NCBI GenBank assembly: GCA_019279435.1
Contig: JAAALK010000289.1
Coordinates: 46,813,164 to 46,877,163, forward strand
Origin: Zizania palustris
Taxonomy: Eukaryota; Streptophyta; Magnoliopsida; Poales; Poaceae
Length of the DNA: 64,000 nt
Direction: 5' to 3'
Position 1 is the first letter of the stretch; each line of letters opens with the position of its first letter. A model generated the notes under the pieces. It was not told the DNA's origin. It saw only the letters and a program-made list of their open reading frames with translations, and ran no database searches. Of the stretch, positions 10,384 through 22,189 are shown one piece after another. A program made the position numbers and the translations under genes.

Positions 10384-12960
10384 ATGGAAGTCTTTCCGGA
10401 TGTCTGGCAGAGTCAGAATGGGAGCTGACACTAGCTTCTTCTTGAGGGTCTGGAAGCTTTCTTCGCAGTCGGGGGTCCATTCAAACTTCACTTCCTTCTG
10501 CAGAAGTCTGGTCATAGGCTTGGCGATCTTGGAAAAATTCTCGATGAACCGACGGTAGTATCCGGCCAATCCGAGAAAACTCCGGATCTCGGTCACGGTC
10601 GTGGGCTGCAGCCAGTTGGTTACTGCTTCAACGGTGGTTGGGTCCACTGCTATTCCTCCGGCAGATATGACATGGCCGAGGAACTTCACCTCAGACGACC
10701 AAAATTCGCATTTGCTGTATTTGGCGTACAGTTGCTGCTCCCTTAGCCTTCCGAGGGTCAGACGGAGGTGAGTCTCGTGTTCTTCCTTGGTCTTGGAGTA
10801 AACGAGGATATCGTCGATGAATACCACGATGAACTTGTCCAAGAACTCCATGAATACAATGTTCATCATGTTCATGAAAAAGGCCGGGGCATTCGTGAGT
10901 CCGAACGACATCACGGTGTACTCGTAGAGTCCATAGCGGGAGGTGAAGGCAGTCTTGGGTATGTCCTCTTCTCTAATCCTCAACTGGTGATAACCTGACC
11001 TGAGGTCAATCTTGGAAAACACCGAGGATCCTTTCAGCTGATTGAACAGGTCGTCGATCCGAGGCAATGGGTACTTGTTCTTGATGGTTACGTCATTCAG
11101 GGCTCTATAGTCCACGCACATCCTCTTGGTCTTGTCCTTCTTCATGGCAAATATAACCGGTGCACCCCAGGGTGAGGTACTCGGTCGGATGTACCCTTTC
11201 TGCTCTAGGTCTTCGATGTTGCTCTTGACTTCGGCTAGCTCATTAGCGGCCATTCGGTACGGGCGCTTGGAGATTGGAGTGGTCCCGGGGACAAGTTCGA
11301 TCCTGAATTCGATGTCCCGCTTGCGAGGCATTCCGGGTAGATCTTCAGGGAAGACATCTGCAAACTCCTTGACTATAGGCACCTCTTCAAGAGCTATCGA
11401 GCGAAGGGATGCTCCGAGTGGTTTGCGACTGGTCATCCGAAAGGTGACGGTTGCGCCTTTAGGGTTGGTCACCACGACGGACTTGTTGGCACAGTCGATC
11501 ACTCCCTTGTGCTTCATCAACCAATCCATCCCTAGGATAAGGTCGAGTCCGGTGCATTGGATGAGGACAGGCTCGGCCCGAAACAGTATTCCTTGGATGT
11601 CAATTTGAACCTTAGGGCTATATAAGCGGGCGGAGGTCTTATTGCCGGGAGTGGCAATCACCATGGGAATGGGTAGAGGGAGCACGTCCAGTCCGTTTAT
11701 TTTCACAAAATTTTCCGAGATGAAGGTGTGGGTTGCTCCAGAGTCAAATAATATGACGGCCGGTACGGAATTCACAGTAAACGTACCGAGCATGACTTCA
11801 GGAGCCTCCTGAGCTTCCTCCGCGCTGATGTGGTTGACGCGGGCACGAACCGCCTGGTTGGGTGTCGCGCCCTGAGCTGGCTTGGGGTGAGGACACTGGT
11901 GTGCATAGTGCCCTTCCTTGCGGCAATTGAAGCAGACGACCGGCCTTCCTTGGCGATCCTTCAAGATCGGGGCCTTGGCGGTTGGTGTCGGCTGAGCGGC
12001 CGGAGCTGGTGGAGCGGGGCGAGGATGCCCGGCGTTGGATCCACCGGCGGCGTGAGGTGGCCTGTAGGCGGGCCGAGGATGGTAGGCGGGCGCTGGTGGC
12101 AGAGGGACGAAGCGGGGCCTCTGAGAGTTCGCCTGCTGATGCTTGAAGGCGATCATCTTCCTCTTCTTGATGTCCAGCTTGTTCTGCTCAGTCTCTTGGA
12201 TGAGCGCTTTGTTGACCAGCCGTTGGAAGTCGGCGAAGTCGGCGACGACGAGCTGGATGGACAGCTCATCCTTAAGTCCCCTGAGGAACTTGGCTTGGCG
12301 GAGGGCGTCGGTGCGCACTTCCTCCGGTGCGTAGCGGGCGAGGCGGTTGAACTCATGGAGGTACTCCATGACGGTCCTGTTGCCTTGCTGCAGGTCGCGG
12401 AACTCCTGCTGTTTTACCGCGATGACACCGGCGGGGACGTGAGCGGCGCGAAAAGCGATGGTGAACTCCGCCCAAGTCACCACGTGGCCCTCTGGCTGGG
12501 ACTCACGGTAGTTGTCCCACCATTCAGCGGCGGGACCTTGGAGCTGGTGAGTGGCGAAGGCCACTCGCTCCCGGTCGGTGCAGGGGAGGAGGTCGAGCTT
12601 CTTTCCGATGGTGCGAAGCCAATCTCCGGCCTCCATCGGGTTGGTGGTGCTCGAGAAGATGGGCGGGCGCACGCGCAGGAACTCGGAGAGTTGCGGAGCG
12701 GGCGCGGGTGCTGGTGCGCGAGGAGCGGGCTCCCCGTTCTGCAGACGGTCCAACTGAGCCTGTTGGTTCTGCATTTGGGTGAGGAGGGCGGTGATCAGGT
12801 GGTTTTGATTCGCCATCATCTCCGCCAAGGTGGGATGGTTGGCGGAAGGCGACCCAGATTGACGTGGGCCCGTTGCACCCCAGTTGGGTACCACACCCTC
12901 GGGCGCATCACGGCTTCCTCCTGCTCCGTTGTTGGAACCGGTGTTCTGGTGGTCGGCCAT
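10378..12960 (-). pseudogene. gag-pol: A1 truncated gag-pro-RT polyprotein
   Basis: A minus-strand frame starting at the ATG at 12960 (MADHQNTG) and running 860 codons to the deletion joint. In order it has a gag capsid region (about residues 85-270), a CCHC zinc knuckle CFNCRKEGHYAHQC near 343, an aspartic protease with DSGAT near 405, and a reverse transcriptase whose catalytic FIDD lies near 710. RNase H, integrase and chromodomain are gone because the frame runs into LTR1 at the TCAGAC joint. The protein is identical by eye to the same region of A2 at 19412-21994, so the duplication is recent. Upstream (minus sense) is orf0 at 13156-13935. Not functional as a complete polyprotein. Confidence 0.92.
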
Positions 12961-13155
12961 CTTCTGAATATACATAGTGATAAGGCAAACGATGACGAAA
13001 CAATAATACAACCAAAAATATTATATAAGATTCAAGCACATAAGTGGTAGAAATTGTTCATTACAATTAAGTTTTTATTCTATCCTCAACACACTTGTTG
13101 CAGATAGCACCACGTACAAAATCATGCTTTTTATTTTAAATAGTGACTCCTACGC

Positions 13156-13935
13156 CTACTCGCCACCGGAGACGGTCTCCGTGCTCTCAGAACCACGAGT
13201 GCGCGGCTCCAGAGGGATGGTGGGTTCGAGAAAATTCTCGATGATGGAGTCGGAGACGAGGCCGGGGCGTGGTGTAGGGGCGCTGGTGGAGGGCCTGGCG
13301 GGGGAGGGTCGTGGCGGGATCCTCTTGGGGCGAGGGAGGGGCTCACGGATGGGTTTCTTCTTCCTAGGAAGAAGAGGAACCATCTCCGCAATATCCTTCT
13401 GCAGCTGCATGATCTTGCGCTGCAACTCGCCATTCTGTTGGATCAAGTTCTTCGTCTCTTCACGAAGGAACTCAACCGCCTCATGGTGCTCGTCGGCGTC
13501 GAGCACCGCCTCGGTGTGGAGATCGTCCATGGACTGTAGAAGACGCGACTGCCGGGCCATGACCGGATCACGCACGGAGTGAACTCCGAGGTAGATGCTA
13601 CGGTGGGCTCCGGGAGTACGCTTCGGCACAAGCCGGAAGGACGAGTTCTGAAGACGATCGTCGTAGATCATCCTCAACTCCATGAGGGCCTGGAGGGTGA
13701 CTCGTTGGCACGCGACGTCGAAAGTTGGGCCTCCAAGTGCTGTGGTGTAGGGCGGCAGGTGTTCTCCGGAGCCGTGGACGGTGAGGGAGACGTCACAAGG
13801 CCCGGCGAATTCGTTGGGATATACTCCTTGGAATTCGGGTTCGAAGAGGAACCCGAGGAAGGTGAGCATCATGCGGAGCTCCCGGACGAAGCCCTCGTAG
13901 TGGCGGCAGTAGCTGTGGACTTGGTAGACAGGCAT
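13156..13935 (-). CDS. A1 orf0 (accessory 5' ORF of the chromovirus)
   Basis: An intact 259-codon frame between the primer binding site and gag. It opens MPVYQVHSYCRHYEGFVREL. Its first half, shared with element C's orf0, includes LQALMELRMIYDD and a VPKRTPG segment. Residues about 140-185 look like a coiled coil (repeated Leu/Glu/Gln heptads around EETKNLIQQNGELQRKIMQL), and the C-terminal third is Pro/Arg-rich. No enzymatic motif is visible. An extra ORF ahead of gag is known in rice RIRE3/RIRE8-type Gypsy elements, and its function is unknown to me. It differs from the A2 copy at two residues (Asn/Asp in the YPxEF motif and Ser/Ala in LLQxMDD). A structural or nucleic-acid-associated role is only a guess. 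Confidence 0.8.
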   Translation of the reverse strand: MPVYQVHSYCRHYEGFVRELRMMLTFLGFLFEPEFQGVYPNEFAGPCDVSLTVHGSGEHLPPYTTALGGPTFDVACQRVTLQALMELRMIYDDRLQNSSFRLVPKRTPGAHRSIYLGVHSVRDPVMARQSRLLQSMDDLHTEAVLDADEHHEAVEFLREETKNLIQQNGELQRKIMQLQKDIAEMVPLLPRKKKPIREPLPRPKRIPPRPSPARPSTSAPTPRPGLVSDSIIENFLEPTIPLEPRTRGSESTETVSGGE

Positions 13936-14057
13936 CTACAAAACAGCAAGTTGAATAAAAGTGAGGAGAGGAACAAAGTTTATGAAGTAGATTTTCGAGA
14001 AATAATTTCCTGTGGCTAATGGCTAGGCGGGTCTGTTTGGCTTCCTACAGTCGAGTT

Positions 14058-14070
14058 GGCTCTGATACCA
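14058..14070 (-). other. A1 primer binding site (tRNA-Met type)
   Basis: On the minus strand this reads TGGTATCAGAGCC, three bases inside LTR2, complementary to the 3' end of initiator tRNA-Met. It fixes LTR2 as the 5' LTR of A1. Confidence 0.9.
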
Positions 14071-14073
14071 TCT

Positions 14074-17000
14074 TGTAGCGCCCCGATTTAACAAATCGAG
14101 ACATTATTGAATTTCGTAAGAAAAACAATAATCCAAGAGGTTCATCATGCGACAATCGTACATACGACAATGTTCATGGTACGCAAACCATATTTATTAC
14201 ATCATTGTTTTAATAAAAACAGTAAAGTGAAATAAATAGTAAACGGCATGACGAACGTCTTCTCCAGGATCTTTCTTCTCGACTGGGTCGCTACTCCAGA
14301 CCGTCTTCAAAATACGCATCCTCTGTGGGGTCCAACGGGTATGAGTACAAAAAGTACTCAACAAGCCACCGCAAATGCAGATAATAATGCAGGGTAATAA
14401 ACAAGGAAGGATAATGGCTAACATTGTAGAATAATGCAGTTGCAATTATGGCATTTAGTGTAATCATATTTTAATCATGCGGAAAGTAAACATGAACATC
14501 ATCAACATCGACTAACTCGAGGGGTACAGTCAGCCCCACCTCGCTCAACAGTCCTTACATGTCAATCCATCATGCACATACATATTCAAAGTAAACTAAC
14601 TGGGGGATGTCACGCAACCCGCCCTTGACCGTGGGCTCGGCTTTTCGAAAAGATTTAAGACTCTGATCAGAGATGTACTACTGTACCCACAAGGCACGCA
14701 CTCATCCCAAACGAGATGACCCATTTCACGGGAACTCGTGCCAAAACCTCGATATGAGATGTCCCAAGCGATAACCACCCGCTCTAGGTTTCGCCGGCGC
14801 GCCGGGCCGCATCCCGGCTAACGTCGCACCCCCTTTTGCGCCACATTGGTACAAGTCACCCGCAGGTGCAACTTGACCCATCTCCAAATGGTGGCCTCGG
14901 TTGGGAACAACCCATACCTTAGTTAGGACTTACCCACTAGACTTGTGGTTAGTACGTAAGTGTATTGCAACGGATCCCTCAGACCGGTCCTTATAGTGCC
15001 CCGGGTGCTACCGACCAATGCCCTAGCTTGCACCCGGAACCCACCATGCATACACTCACAACCATGACTCATCACCAACAGAGTTTCCAAGGATAAGAAG
15101 TAACGGGGATCATATAATAGAACCATTTTGCTACGACTCATTTTTATCCTATAGCGGCCGTGTCAATACATTGGACACTAGCTAATATCATTGACCATAT
15201 GGTGACAAGGAGGTTAGGCGAGATAGCATGGCTTGGGTTGCACATCAAGGTCGGGGGATCCTAAATAAATATAATGTAAGGGTTCATTTGACTAATGCAT
15301 ATATATAACCTATGTGTTCTAGCGATAGTTTAATCAAACATGAGTTCAATATGCTCAAAAGATTGGTTTGGTGACTTGCCTTGTTCAGTGAATGGGGAGG
15401 GAGGAACTTCCGGGAAGTACTCCGGCTCCTTGGCGATGTCGTAGTCTTTTTAATATAATAAAGCAAAATAAAAAGAGCACATTCAATCAAACAATATAAC
15501 ATTACATTAATAGCACATAAGTTACTGTTGGTTTGATTGAAAGTAAAATAATTTCCATTGTTAAGGTTCTGAAAGTTATTTCATAAATAATTTTAAAGGG
15601 ATTAAAATGAAGGGTTGTCCTTTTTAGAAAACAAATGTTTAATTGTGAATAGTCCCATATTAAGTTCCCTAATAAGTTTTGAAACGAAAAGATCATGGTA
15701 ATTTAGTGTTTTGCAGTATATGAATAGAAAGGAATAAATATGAATTTTTCTGAAGTTCAAACATTTGAATTCATATTTTAATCCTAAAGGCATTTAAATA
15801 TTTATTTGAATAAACATGAAAAAGTCAAAGTAAACCTACTGTTTTTATTGCATAAACATGTAGAGAATAATTTTATGAATTTTCTGAAATTGGAATGGTA
15901 ATTTTTAGAGTTCAAATGCATTAGATATGAATTTTACAAGTTTAAAAGTATTTCTGAAATTCATTTTCAATTTTTAAACTCCTCGGGTCCACGGTGAGCC
16001 AGGCCCACGGTGAACCCGCGCACTGTGCGCGTGCGCCGGGTCGATCTGGACCGTCGGATCCAGATCCGACGCGCGAGGGCGAGGCGGGACGCATTAAAGT
16101 GACGTGGACGGCCAGGATTAAAACGTTTGAACCGGTACGCGATGGACGGCTTAGATGCGATGCGGGGTTTTAAAACTAACGGACGCACGAGATTAAAACG
16201 TACCCCTTCGCCGAGATCTAACGGATCAGATTAAACCGCACGCGGGGGTTAATCATCACCGTCGGATCCAGATCGCACGGTCGTGCGTGAATCCGACACG
16301 GCACGGGTACTCGACCCGTGCCGGTCGTCTTCTCCGACGACGGCGAGCGGGCCAGCGGCCACAGCGAGCGACGGCGACCGAGTCTAAGGCCTAAAACGGA
16401 ATGAGGGTGCTACGGGGATCACGAGGGTACCCTTGCGGCAAGGAAAGGTCGACGGAGCGTGGCCGACGACGAGCGGAGGCGGTGGAGGCGTTCGGGTCCT
16501 TGGCGGCGACGGCGATCCGGCGAGGTTCGTCGTTGACGGAGTGGTGGCCGAGGTTGGTGAGGTCCCGGCGGTCACGACGGTGTGGTCGGCGTGGACGGAG
16601 AGGGGCTCTGGCGACGGCGAGCGGCGGCTGGAGGACGGGCGGTGGTGGTGCTCTAAAATGTGGAATGCAGGAGCTCTGTTCGGTCTGGGCTCAATTGGAC
16701 GCGTGAACCGAACGCGGTGGAGGGCAGGGGTTTAAATAGGGTCGTCGGCGAGGGCAGAGGGGGCGTGATTGGCGGTGGCCGGAGATAAATGCGATTTGAC
16801 GCCGGCGAGCTCGGGTTGAACGCGGTTCAACGCACCTGGACGCGAATCGAGCGAAATTAATAGGGGGAAACGGTCGGCGCGTTGAGGGGAATTCATTGCC
16901 GGCGACGAATTTAAGGGAGGGGGCCGGCGGGGGCGGATCCGAGGCGGGATTAGGGCTTCGGCCGGCGAGGGGGGGGGGGGAATTTGGGGGCGGATCCCGC

Positions 17001-17484
17001 GGGGAAGACGGGTCCGACAGGTGGGCCGGGGTGGTCAGCGAGTGCGAGTGTGCGAGAGAGGGGGCTGACGGGTGGGGGCCGCGGTGTCGGGTGCGCGCGA
17101 GAGAGGAGAGGGGGTCACTGACGGGTGGGACCCGGTTGTCAGGTGGCGCGCGCGAGGAGGAGTGGGCTGGGCCGGCCGGGAGAGAGGGAAGAGGGGAGGG
17201 GAGCCCATTACTGTTTTAAAGCTTTTCTGAATAAAAATAATTCCAGAAAATAGTTTAAACCTTTTGGGGCATTTCCAAAGTGGGTAAAAATCTGTAAAAA
17301 TTCTCAAAAACATTTCTTGGCCTTGGGAGTCTATACAAAAATTTTCAGCTCCTGGTTTGGCCATCTACTCTATGTTGTAGTTCAAAAGGGTATAAAAGAG
17401 TATTAAAAGTATTTTCAGAAATAATAATTCCAAGAAATTAAATTTAATAATATTTTTATTGTTTGGAAAATTTGGGGTGTTACA
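14074..17484 (-). repeat. A LTR2 (full length, shared by A1 and A2)
   Basis: A 3411-bp LTR. On the minus strand it begins TGTAACACCCC and ends GGGGCGCTACA. It is 5' LTR for A1 and 3' LTR for A2. The likely minus-sense promoter TATTTAAA lies near 16730-16738, at the position equivalent to TATAAATA in element C. The U3 side contains a very GC-rich block (about 15980-17210) with a G homopolymer near 16969-16980. Frames inside it are non-coding. Confidence 0.93.
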
Positions 17485-17486
17485 AA

Positions 17487-17500
17487 CCTATCCCCCTTAC
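17487..17500 (-). other. A2 polypurine tract
   Basis: The minus strand reads GTAAGGGGGATAGG just before the 3' LTR start TGTAAC. Position and composition fit the plus-strand primer. Confidence 0.75.
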
Positions 17501-17527
17501 AAGAATCTCGTCCTCGAGATTGGAACG

Positions 17528-20500
17528 CTACTCGAATAACTCGGGGTATTGGGCTTTCAGTTCGTCTTCCTTTTCCCAAGTGGCTTCTTCGGCGGGATGG
17601 TTGTCCCATTGGACTTTGCAGAAGCGAACAACGCGACTTCTGGTCACCCTTTCCTTGGTTTCCAAGATCTTGATGGGTCTTTCTATATAGGTCAAGTCTT
17701 CTTGGACATTAAGCTGCTGAAGGTCGGCTTGCTCGGTGGGTACACGGAGGCACTTCTTCAGTTGAGAGACATGGAACACATCGTGAACGCCTGCCAAGGA
17801 TGGGGGCAGTTCGAGTTGATATGCCACTTCTCCCTGTCGTCAGAGGATCTGGAAAGGTCCGACGTAGCGGGGTGCTAGCTTGCCTTTCATGTTGAACCTT
17901 TGAGTGCCACGGAGGGGAGTGACTCGGAGGTAGACATAATCGCTCTCCTCAAAGGCTAGGTCTCTTCGACGGTTGTCGGCGTAGCTCTTTTGCCTAGATT
18001 GGGCCGCCTTCAATCGGTCTCTTATGATCTTAACCTTCTCTTCAGCTTCTCTTAATAAATCAGTCCCAAACAGTTGTGACTCTCCGATCTGATCCCAGAG
18101 CAACGGCGTTCTGCACTTACGTCCATAGAGTGCTTCGAACGGGGACATTTGCAGGCTGGCTTGATAGCTGTTGTTGTAGGAGAACTCTGCATATGGTAAG
18201 TTCTTGTCCCACATGCCGCCAAAGTCTAGAGCACAAGCTCTAAGCATATCCTCCAATATCTGGTTGACCCTTTCGGTTTGACCGTCGGTTTGTGGATGAT
18301 AGGCGGTGCTAAAGTTCAGCCGGGTGCCGAGTTCCTCTTGAAGGTTCTTCCAAAACTTGGAGGTAAACTGACTCCCACGGTCAGATACAATCTTCTTAGG
18401 AACTCCGTGAAGGCACACGATCCGGGTCATATACAACTCAGCCAACTTGGCGACGGTGTACGTGGTCTTGACCGGGACGAAGTGAGCTACCTTGGTGAGT
18501 CGGTCGACGATCACCCAGATGGAATCATGACCAGCTTGGGTCCTGGGCAGTCCCGTGATGAAGTCCATTCCTACATCCTCCCACTTCCATTCAGGGACCT
18601 TGAGAGGTTGGAGAAGTCCGGCAGGCCTCTGATGTTCTGCCTTGACTCGCCGGCATGTGTCGCACTTGGCCACATACTCAGCTATTTCTCTCTTCATGCT
18701 GACCCACCAATATTTTTCCTTTAGGTCTTGGTACATCTTTGTACTCCCGGGATGGATGGAGTATAGAGTACCGTGGGCTTCTTGAAGGATGAGGGTCTTC
18801 AACTCAGGTAGGTTGGGTACGCATACTCGGTTTCCGAACCAGACGGTACCATGCTCGTCCTCGGAAAATCCAGGGGCTTTACCCTTCCTCATGTTCTGCT
18901 GGATCTCCAGGATGTCCGGATCTTCCTTCTGCTTTTCTCGGATCTGGTCTATTAAGACAGGCCGAGACTCCAAGGCAGCGAGGTACGCTCGAGTGGTGAT
19001 CCCTAGGTTTAGCCTTTCCATCTCCTTGTAGAGTAAAGGAGCTTGGTCCTGAATCATGATGGCATTGCAGTACCCTTTCCGACTAAGGGCGTCTGCCACC
19101 ACGTTCGCTTTGCCCGGATGATAATGGATGCCCAAGTCGTAATCCTTAATCAGTTCCAACCATCTCCTTTGCCTGAGATTCAGATCTGGTTGGGTGAATA
19201 TGTACTTGAGGCTCTTGTGGTCGGTGAAGACCTCACACCGATTTCCCACAAGGTAATGTCTCCATATCTTCAAGGCATGAACCACGGCTGCTAGTTCCAG
19301 GTCGTGGGTTGGGTAGTTCAGCTCATGCGGTCTCAACTGTCGGGAGGCGTAGGATATCACTTTCCCTTCTTGCATTAAGACGCACCCCAATCCTTGACGA
19401 GAGGCATCACATCAGACATGGAAGTCTTTCCGGATGTCTGGCAGAGTCAGAATGGGAGCTGACACTAGCTTCTTCTTGAGGGTCTGGAAGCTTTCTTCGC
19501 AGTCGGGGGTCCATTCAAACTTCACTTCCTTCTGCAGAAGTCTGGTCATAGGCTTGGCGATCTTGGAAAAATTCTCGATGAACCGACGGTAGTATCCGGC
19601 CAATCCGAGAAAACTCCGGATCTCGGTCACGGTCGTGGGCTGCAGCCAGTTGGTTACTGCTTCAACGGTGGTTGGGTCCACTGCTATTCCTCCGGCAGAT
19701 ATGACATGGCCGAGGAACTTCACCTCAGACGACCAAAATTCGCATTTGCTGTATTTGGCGTACAGTTGCTGCTCCCTTAGCCTTCCGAGGGTCAGACGGA
19801 GGTGAGTCTCGTGTTCTTCCTTGGTCTTGGAGTAAACGAGGATATCGTCGATGAATACCACGATGAACTTGTCCAAGAACTCCATGAATACAATGTTCAT
19901 CATGTTCATGAAAAAGGCCGGGGCATTCGTGAGTCCGAACGACATCACGGTGTACTCGTAGAGTCCATAGCGGGAGGTGAAGGCAGTCTTGGGTATGTCC
20001 TCTTCTCTAATCCTCAACTGGTGATAACCTGACCTGAGGTCAATCTTGGAAAACACCGAGGATCCTTTCAGCTGATTGAACAGGTCGTCGATCCGAGGCA
20101 ATGGGTACTTGTTCTTGATGGTTACGTCATTCAGGGCTCTATAGTCCACGCACATCCTCTTGGTCTTGTCCTTCTTCATGGCAAATATAACCGGTGCACC
20201 CCAGGGTGAGGTACTCGGTCGGATGTACCCTTTCTGCTCTAGGTCTTCGATGTTGCTCTTGACTTCGGCTAGCTCATTAGCGGCCATTCGGTACGGGCGC
20301 TTGGAGATTGGAGTGGTCCCGGGGACAAGTTCGATCCTGAATTCGATGTCCCGCTTGCGAGGCATTCCGGGTAGATCTTCAGGGAAGACATCTGCAAACT
20401 CCTTGACTATAGGCACCTCTTCAAGAGCTATCGAGCGAAGGGATGCTCCGAGTGGTTTGCGACTGGTCATCCGAAAGGTGACGGTTGCGCCTTTAGGGTT

Positions 20501-21994
20501 GGTCACCACGACGGACTTGTTGGCACAGTCGATCACTCCCTTGTGCTTCATCAACCAATCCATCCCTAGGATAAGGTCGAGTCCGGTGCATTGGATGAGG
20601 ACAGGCTCGGCCCGAAACAGTATTCCTTGGATGTCAATTTGAACCTTAGGGCTATATAAGCGGGCGGAGGTCTTATTGCCGGGAGTGGCAATCACCATGG
20701 GAATGGGTAGAGGGAGCACGTCCAGTCCGTTTATTTTCACAAAATTTTCCGAGATGAAGGTGTGGGTTGCTCCAGAGTCAAATAATATGACGGCCGGTAC
20801 GGAATTCACAGTAAACGTACCGAGCATGACTTCAGGAGCCTCCTGAGCTTCCTCCGCGCTGATGTGGTTGACGCGGGCACGAACCGCCTGGTTGGGTGTC
20901 GCGCCCTGAGCTGGCTTGGGGTGAGGACACTGGTGTGCATAGTGCCCTTCCTTGCGGCAATTGAAGCAGACGACCGGCCTTCCTTGGCGATCCTTCAAGA
21001 TCGGGGCCTTGGCGGTTGGTGTCGGCTGAGCGGCCGGAGCTGGTGGAGCGGGGCGAGGATGCCCGGCGTTGGATCCACCGGCGGCGTGAGGTGGCCTGTA
21101 GGCGGGCCGAGGATGGTAGGCGGGCGCTGGTGGCAGAGGGACGAAGCGGGGCCTCTGAGAGTTCGCCTGCTGATGCTTGAAGGCGATCATCTTCCTCTTC
21201 TTGATGTCCAGCTTGTTCTGCTCAGTCTCTTGGATGAGCGCTTTGTTGACCAGCCGTTGGAAGTCGGCGAAGTCGGCGACGACGAGCTGGATGGACAGCT
21301 CATCCTTAAGTCCCCTGAGGAACTTGGCTTGGCGGAGGGCGTCGGTGCGCACTTCCTCCGGTGCGTAGCGGGCGAGGCGGTTGAACTCATGGAGGTACTC
21401 CATGACGGTCCTGTTGCCTTGCTGCAGGTCGCGGAACTCCTGCTGTTTTACCGCGATGACACCGGCGGGGACGTGAGCGGCGCGAAAAGCGATGGTGAAC
21501 TCCGCCCAAGTCACCACGTGGCCCTCTGGCTGGGACTCACGGTAGTTGTCCCACCATTCAGCGGCGGGACCTTGGAGCTGGTGAGTGGCGAAGGCCACTC
21601 GCTCCCGGTCGGTGCAGGGGAGGAGGTCGAGCTTCTTTCCGATGGTGCGAAGCCAATCTCCGGCCTCCATCGGGTTGGTGGTGCTCGAGAAGATGGGCGG
21701 GCGCACGCGCAGGAACTCGGAGAGTTGCGGAGCGGGCGCGGGTGCTGGTGCGCGAGGAGCGGGCTCCCCGTTCTGCAGACGGTCCAACTGAGCCTGTTGG
21801 TTCTGCATTTGGGTGAGGAGGGCGGTGATCAGGTGGTTTTGATTCGCCATCATCTCCGCCAAGGTGGGATGGTTGGCGGAAGGCGACCCAGATTGACGTG
21901 GGCCCGTTGCACCCCAGTTGGGTACCACACCCTCGGGCGCATCACGGCTTCCTCCTGCTCCGTTGTTGGAACCGGTGTTCTGGTGGTCGGCCAT
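17528..21994 (-). pseudogene. gag-pol: A2 full-length gag-pol with chromodomain, two in-frame stops
   Basis: One continuous minus-strand frame of 1489 codons from the ATG at 21994. Domain order is gag, CCHC knuckle (CFNCRKEGHYAHQC), aspartic protease (DSGAT), reverse transcriptase (FIDD), RNase H (from DASRQGLGC), integrase with an HHCC zinc-binding region and the DFITGLP / SDRGSQF / DGQTERVNQ D-D-E positions, and a C-terminal chromodomain ending EKEDELKAQYPELFE. Only two TGA stops interrupt it: one at 19412-19414 at the RT-RNase H border, where element C has Tyr, and one at 17840-17842 before the chromodomain. No frameshift is seen. The chromodomain places it among chromoviruses, whose integration is thought to be guided by histone marks. 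The frame is nearly intact, so the insertion is young, but as it stands it cannot give a full polyprotein without readthrough. Confidence 0.93.
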
Positions 21995-22189
21995 CTTCTG
22001 AATATACATAGTGATAAGGCAAACGATGACGAAACAATAATACAACCAAAAATATTATATAAGATTCAAGCACATAAGTGGTAGAAATTGTTCATTACAA
22101 TTAAGTTTTTATTCTATCCTCAACACACTTGTTGCAGATAGCACCACGTACAAAATCATGCTTTTTATTTTAAATAGTGACTCCTACGC

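Noticed and set aside
11830..13050. 406-codon plus-strand frame, with its copy at 20864-22084
   Set aside because: Exact antisense shadow of gag-protease of element A; composition driven, no domain.
16401..17219. Several Gly/Arg-rich frames in the A LTRs
   Set aside because: Low-complexity frames in GC-rich LTR sequence, present in several overlapping phases.
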